Assembly (NCBI GenBank): GCA_029821515.1
Contig: JALGTD010000051.1
Location: forward strand, 1 to 8,711
Source: Candidatus Zipacnadia bacterium
Lineage (GTDB): Bacteria > Armatimonadota > Zipacnadia > Zipacnadales > Zipacnadaceae
DNA: 8,711 nucleotides
Direction: 5' to 3'
Under the pieces are notes generated by a model. It had not been told where the DNA came from, searched no databases, and was given only the letters and a program-made list of their open reading frames with translations. The position numbers and the translations under genes were made by a program. Every line of letters begins with the position of its first letter. Position 1 is the first letter of the stretch. This document shows positions 6,781-8,711 of this stretch, piece by piece.

Positions 6781-6801
6781 CACAATTTGCAGAGAATTGT
6801 G
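6781..6801 (+). repeat. Operator-like inverted repeat CACAATT-N7-AATTGTG
   Basis: Perfect 7-bp arms (6781-6787 and 6795-6801) separated by seven bases, AT-rich in the inner arm. The 21-base size and symmetry resemble a dimeric repressor site as much as an RNA hairpin. No regulator gene lies next to it. Confidence 0.5.
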
Positions 6802-6808
6802 GAGTAGT

Positions 6809-6843
6809 GCCCAGATTAGCGGGAGCGGTTGGCTAATGTGGGC
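6809..6843 (+). repeat. 12-bp hairpin in the UDP-glucose dehydrogenase leader
   Basis: GCCCAGATTAGC (6809-6820) and GCTAATGTGGGC (6832-6843) pair at 11 of 12 positions, with one internal G-G mismatch and an 11-base G-rich loop. No T-run follows; the next bases are GATCGCAACC. By pairing alone this should be a stable RNA helix. Confidence 0.7.
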
Positions 6844-6861
6844 GATCGCAACCCAGAAGTC

Positions 6862-6922
6862 GGCGAATGAAGTCCGCTCGAAGCAGCCAACGTGGCTGGT
6901 GCTATGTTGGCTATCATTCGCC
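6862..6922 (+). repeat. Nested stem with a possible alternative fold before the ribosome binding site
   Basis: An outer perfect 9-bp stem, GGCGAATGA (6862-6870) with TCATTCGCC (6914-6922), encloses an inner perfect 7-bp stem, AGCCAAC (6885-6891) with GTTGGCT (6906-6912). Only one base separates the stems on the 3' side, against fourteen on the 5' side. AGCCA (6885-6889) can instead pair with TGGCT (6893-6897), extended past a bulge by AGC/GCT (6882-6884 with 6901-6903), so two folds exclude each other. The structure ends 13 bases before the ribosome binding site at 6936. Confidence 0.65.
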
Positions 6923-6935
6923 TGGGAAGCTGGGA

Positions 6936-6942
6936 AGAGGAG
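6936..6942 (+). promoter_or_regulatory. Ribosome binding site that sets the UDP-glucose dehydrogenase start
   Basis: AGAGGAG with a six-base spacer to the ATG at 6949. The frame is open further upstream (in-frame GTG at 6892), but those codons lie in the inverted-repeat region and precede the family's N-terminus. Confidence 0.8.
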
Positions 6943-6948
6943 CGAAAT

Positions 6949-8313
6949 ATGCATATAGCAGTGATAGGTGCAGGGTATGTAGGCCTGACCGTAGGTGTAT
7001 GTCTGGCAGAATCGGGGTTGAGTGTCAGCCTAATTGAATTGGATGAGGACCGAGTATGGGTGCTCGAGAGGGGAGAACTACCCTTTTACGAGTCTGGCTT
7101 GACCGACTTGTACGTTCGAAACTTTCAGGCCGGTCACATTGGCTGCACTACTTCGTATTCGCGGGGACTGGATGGTGTGACCGCAGCGTTCCTGGCCGTC
7201 GGCACACCCCCGTTGGCTGATGGCAGTGCGGATCTAAGCAGAGCCCGGGCGGCGATCACGGAGATTGCCAAGTATGCCCCCGAGCACCTGGTCCTGGTCA
7301 TTAAGAGTACTGTCCCGGTCGGAACAGCAGCCGAGATGCGCCAGTTGCTGGACAAAGCGGCACGTGGTGATATTGAGGTGGTGTCAAATCCCGAATTTCT
7401 CCGGCAAGGACAGGCAGTTGAGGACTTCCTACACCCTGACCGCGTGGTGATTGGAGCTGATTCTGGAGAGGCTGCCAGGTTGGTCAAGCAGCTATACCAG
7501 CGGTTCTTGGACGCAGATGTTCCTGTTCTTGTGATGGACAATGCTTCAGCAGAGATGGCCAAGTACGCCTCAAATGCTTTCCTGGCTGCCCGCGTATCCT
7601 ATGTCAACGAAATAGCCAATATCTGTGACCATATCGGAGTGAGTGTTGACGACGTAGTAAAGGCCATGGGGGCGGACCATCGTATTGGAAGCCAGTATCT
7701 GCAACCCGGGTGTGGCTATGGCGGGTCTTGCCTGGCAAAAGATCTGCAGGCGCTTATGGCTACGGCGAGGGCCGGTGGGTATGCAGCCACCTTACTCGAT
7801 GCAGTTGCCCAAACAAATGAAGACCAGAAACGATTACTGTGTCGCAAAATCCATCAGCACTTCGAAGGAGTGTTAGAGGGAAGAACGATCGCTATATGGG
7901 GATTGGCGTTTAAGGAGAAGACTGATGATGTGCGCGAGTCTCCCGCCATAGCTCTAATAGACTACTTGATCGGACAGCATGCGCATGTCCAGGTATTTGA
8001 TCCTGTTGCCCTGTCGCAAGTGGTAGATGTTCTTGACGACCGAATCACTGAGTGCAGCGACGAATATCAGGCTGTTGATGACGCCGATGCTCTGGTGGTT
8101 ATGACTCCTTGGCCTGAGTTCCGGCAGCCTGATTGGGACCGAGTGAAATCACTGCTCCGGGTGCCGGTAGTCTTCGACGGGCGCAACCTTTACGATCCTG
8201 CTGAACTCGTTGGGATGGGGTTTACCTATGTTGGCTTCGGTCGGCCGCAGGTGACAAGGCTGCCTTCTGGATCGCTGTATGGGCCCCACACGCAAATGGT
8301 CGCCAACAAATGA
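6949..8313 (+). CDS. ugd: UDP-glucose 6-dehydrogenase
   Basis: A 454-residue cytoplasmic enzyme that oxidises UDP-glucose to UDP-glucuronate with two NAD+, feeding capsule, exopolysaccharide or other glycan synthesis. The N-terminal Rossmann domain starts at residue 1 with MHIAVIGAGYVGL, followed by AVGTPP (83-88) and KSTVPVGT (119-126). NPEFLRQGQAVEDFLHPDRVVIG (147-169 region) and the helical AKYASNAFLAARVSYVNE contain substrate and dimer contacts, with Lys205 and Asn209. The catalytic cysteine is Cys261 in PGCGYGGSCLAKD (253-265); most relatives have PGxGFGGSCFPKD, so Phe-Pro is replaced by Leu-Ala. The C-terminal UDP-binding domain has GLAFKEKTDDVRESPA (318-333). The close relative UDP-mannosamine-type dehydrogenase cannot be excluded, but the motifs fit UDP-glucose best. 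No glycosyltransferase or other sugar nucleotide gene lies beside it; it stands between two phosphoenolpyruvate genes. Confidence 0.93.
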   Translation: MHIAVIGAGYVGLTVGVCLAESGLSVSLIELDEDRVWVLERGELPFYESGLTDLYVRNFQAGHIGCTTSYSRGLDGVTAAFLAVGTPPLADGSADLSRARAAITEIAKYAPEHLVLVIKSTVPVGTAAEMRQLLDKAARGDIEVVSNPEFLRQGQAVEDFLHPDRVVIGADSGEAARLVKQLYQRFLDADVPVLVMDNASAEMAKYASNAFLAARVSYVNEIANICDHIGVSVDDVVKAMGADHRIGSQYLQPGCGYGGSCLAKDLQALMATARAGGYAATLLDAVAQTNEDQKRLLCRKIHQHFEGVLEGRTIAIWGLAFKEKTDDVRESPAIALIDYLIGQHAHVQVFDPVALSQVVDVLDDRITECSDEYQAVDDADALVVMTPWPEFRQPDWDRVKSLLRVPVVFDGRNLYDPAELVGMGFTYVGFGRPQVTRLPSGSLYGPHTQMVANK

Positions 8314-8380
8314 CCGGCCTCTTTGAATAGGGTGCTAATCAGCGCAGATCTCTATAGACCACGCACTGGCCCCTTCGGAC

Positions 8381-8409
8381 TTGCCATCTATTGAGTGTTG
8401 AAGTAAAGT
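8381..8409 (+). promoter_or_regulatory. Candidate promoter of enolase
   Basis: TTGCCA (8381-8386; five of six to the -35 consensus) and TAAAGT (8404-8409; four of six to the -10) are separated by exactly 17 bases. Transcription would start near 8416, giving a leader of about 75 bases. The rest of the 176-base gap after ugd shows no clear terminator. Confidence 0.45.
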
Positions 8410-8489
8410 GGGTAAGCATTGTTTCTACTGAAAGGGGTGCATTCGAGAATATTGTTCCCTTCGCTTGATTCTGAAAGGACGATGATATT

Positions 8490-8711
8490 GTGACTACCAT
8501 AGAGTTTGTCAATGCCCGGGAGATTCTAGATTCACGAGGTAATCCCACGGTGGAGGTTGATGTGGGCCTGTTCTGTGATGTAGTGGGGCGGGCAGCTGTG
8601 CCCTCGGGGGCCTCCACCGGCGAAAAAGAAGCCGTGGAGTTGCGTGATGGCGATAAAGCTCGCTACGGGGGCAAGGGCGTGCTCCAGGCCGTAGCTAACG
8701 TTAATGAGGAG
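8490..8711 (+). CDS. eno: Enolase, 5' part
   Basis: The first 74 codons of enolase, running off the window. Enolase dehydrates 2-phosphoglycerate to phosphoenolpyruvate in glycolysis and works in reverse in gluconeogenesis. The N-terminal domain signature is unmistakable: residues 5-21 contain NAREILDSRGNPTVEV, followed by VPSGASTGEKEAVELRD, whose Ser-Gly-Ala-Ser-Thr loop closes over the active site. GTG at 8490 is taken as the start because it lies just before the conserved N-terminus and AAAGGA stands ten bases upstream (8474-8479). The gene probably has its own promoter. Its product is the substrate of the PPDK encoded about 2 kb upstream. Confidence 0.96.
   Translation, partial: MTTIEFVNAREILDSRGNPTVEVDVGLFCDVVGRAAVPSGASTGEKEAVELRDGDKARYGGKGVLQAVANVNEE

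Larger units (their letters stand above)
6695..6948 (+). promoter_or_regulatory. Structured leader region upstream of UDP-glucose dehydrogenase
   Basis: This 254-base gap has no convincing gene but is rich in inverted repeats. In order: a near-palindrome GGATAATTGTCC (6728-6739), CCACGTGG (6748-6755), a 7-bp repeat with a 7-base spacer (6781-6801), a 12-bp hairpin (6809-6843), and a nested stem (6862-6922) ending 13 bases before the ribosome binding site. No clear -35/-10 pair was found; GATAAT at 6729-6734 is the best single -10-like hexamer. No intrinsic terminator for ppdK is visible either. It could be a 5' untranslated region with a cis-acting RNA, or a cluster of operators. I cannot match it to a known riboswitch class. 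Confidence 0.45.

Noticed and set aside
6800..6925. tRNA or known riboswitch in the ugd leader
   Set aside because: No T-loop or acceptor pattern of a tRNA, and no conserved core that I recognise from c-di-GMP, preQ1 or other common classes.
6892..6948. Upstream GTG start for ugd
   Set aside because: The family N-terminus (nucleotide-binding strand) begins at the ATG at 6949, which has a well-placed ribosome binding site.
8482..8493. Three-codon ATG-ATA-TTG-TGA frame overlapping the enolase GTG
   Set aside because: The ribosome binding site is only two bases before this ATG, too close, so this is most likely chance.
1..8711. Mobile element, CRISPR array, toxin-antitoxin or defence system
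   Set aside because: No transposase, integrase, regularly spaced repeats or paired small genes were seen. MazG here is the two-domain housekeeping enzyme, without mazEF or phage genes beside it.

Overview
This is an 8.7 kb piece of an ordinary-looking bacterial chromosome of moderate GC content, mid-fifties percent by eye. Starts are ATG, GTG and TTG, and several genes have strong AGGAGG-type ribosome binding sites. The cluster of a lipoprotein foldase, MazG and an RqcP-like S4 protein, followed by a pyruvate phosphate dikinase, suggests a Gram-positive-type, probably anaerobic lineage (Firmicutes-like or a deep anaerobic actinobacterium). That placement is inference from gene content and order, not from a marker gene.

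Layout. Bases 1-975 hold the 3' part of a major facilitator transporter whose start lies upstream of the window. A doubtful 38-codon ORF overlaps its end, followed by about 170 bases with no convincing gene. nikR (1259-1678) is the only minus-strand gene. It is divergent from a lipoprotein of the SurA/PrsA foldase type (1831-2829), which has a strong extended -10 promoter. Then come mazG (2910-3689) and, overlapping it by ATGA, an RqcP-like S4-domain gene (3686-3958). Next is ppdK (3995-6694), with a near-ideal ribosome binding site. A 254-base gap (6695-6948) holds several inverted repeats and leads into a UDP-glucose dehydrogenase gene (6949-8313). After a further 176-base gap with a plausible promoter, enolase begins at 8490 and runs off the window.

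How the genes fit together. The foldase, MazG and RqcP genes look like a housekeeping and quality-control group: envelope protein folding, removal of unwanted nucleoside triphosphates, and rescue of stalled ribosomes. PPDK and enolase meet at phosphoenolpyruvate: enolase makes it and PPDK interconverts it with pyruvate. UDP-glucose dehydrogenase, which makes UDP-glucuronate for surface polysaccharides, sits between them and does not belong to that pathway. NikR would repress genes in response to nickel, but no nickel transporter or nickel enzyme is visible here.

I found no mobile element, CRISPR array, tRNA, rRNA or clear defence system. The most interesting unexplained structure is the leader in front of the UDP-glucose dehydrogenase gene. 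It has a 12-bp near-perfect hairpin and then a 61-base nested stem with a possible alternative fold, ending 13 bases before the ribosome binding site. I know of no described RNA family that it matches.
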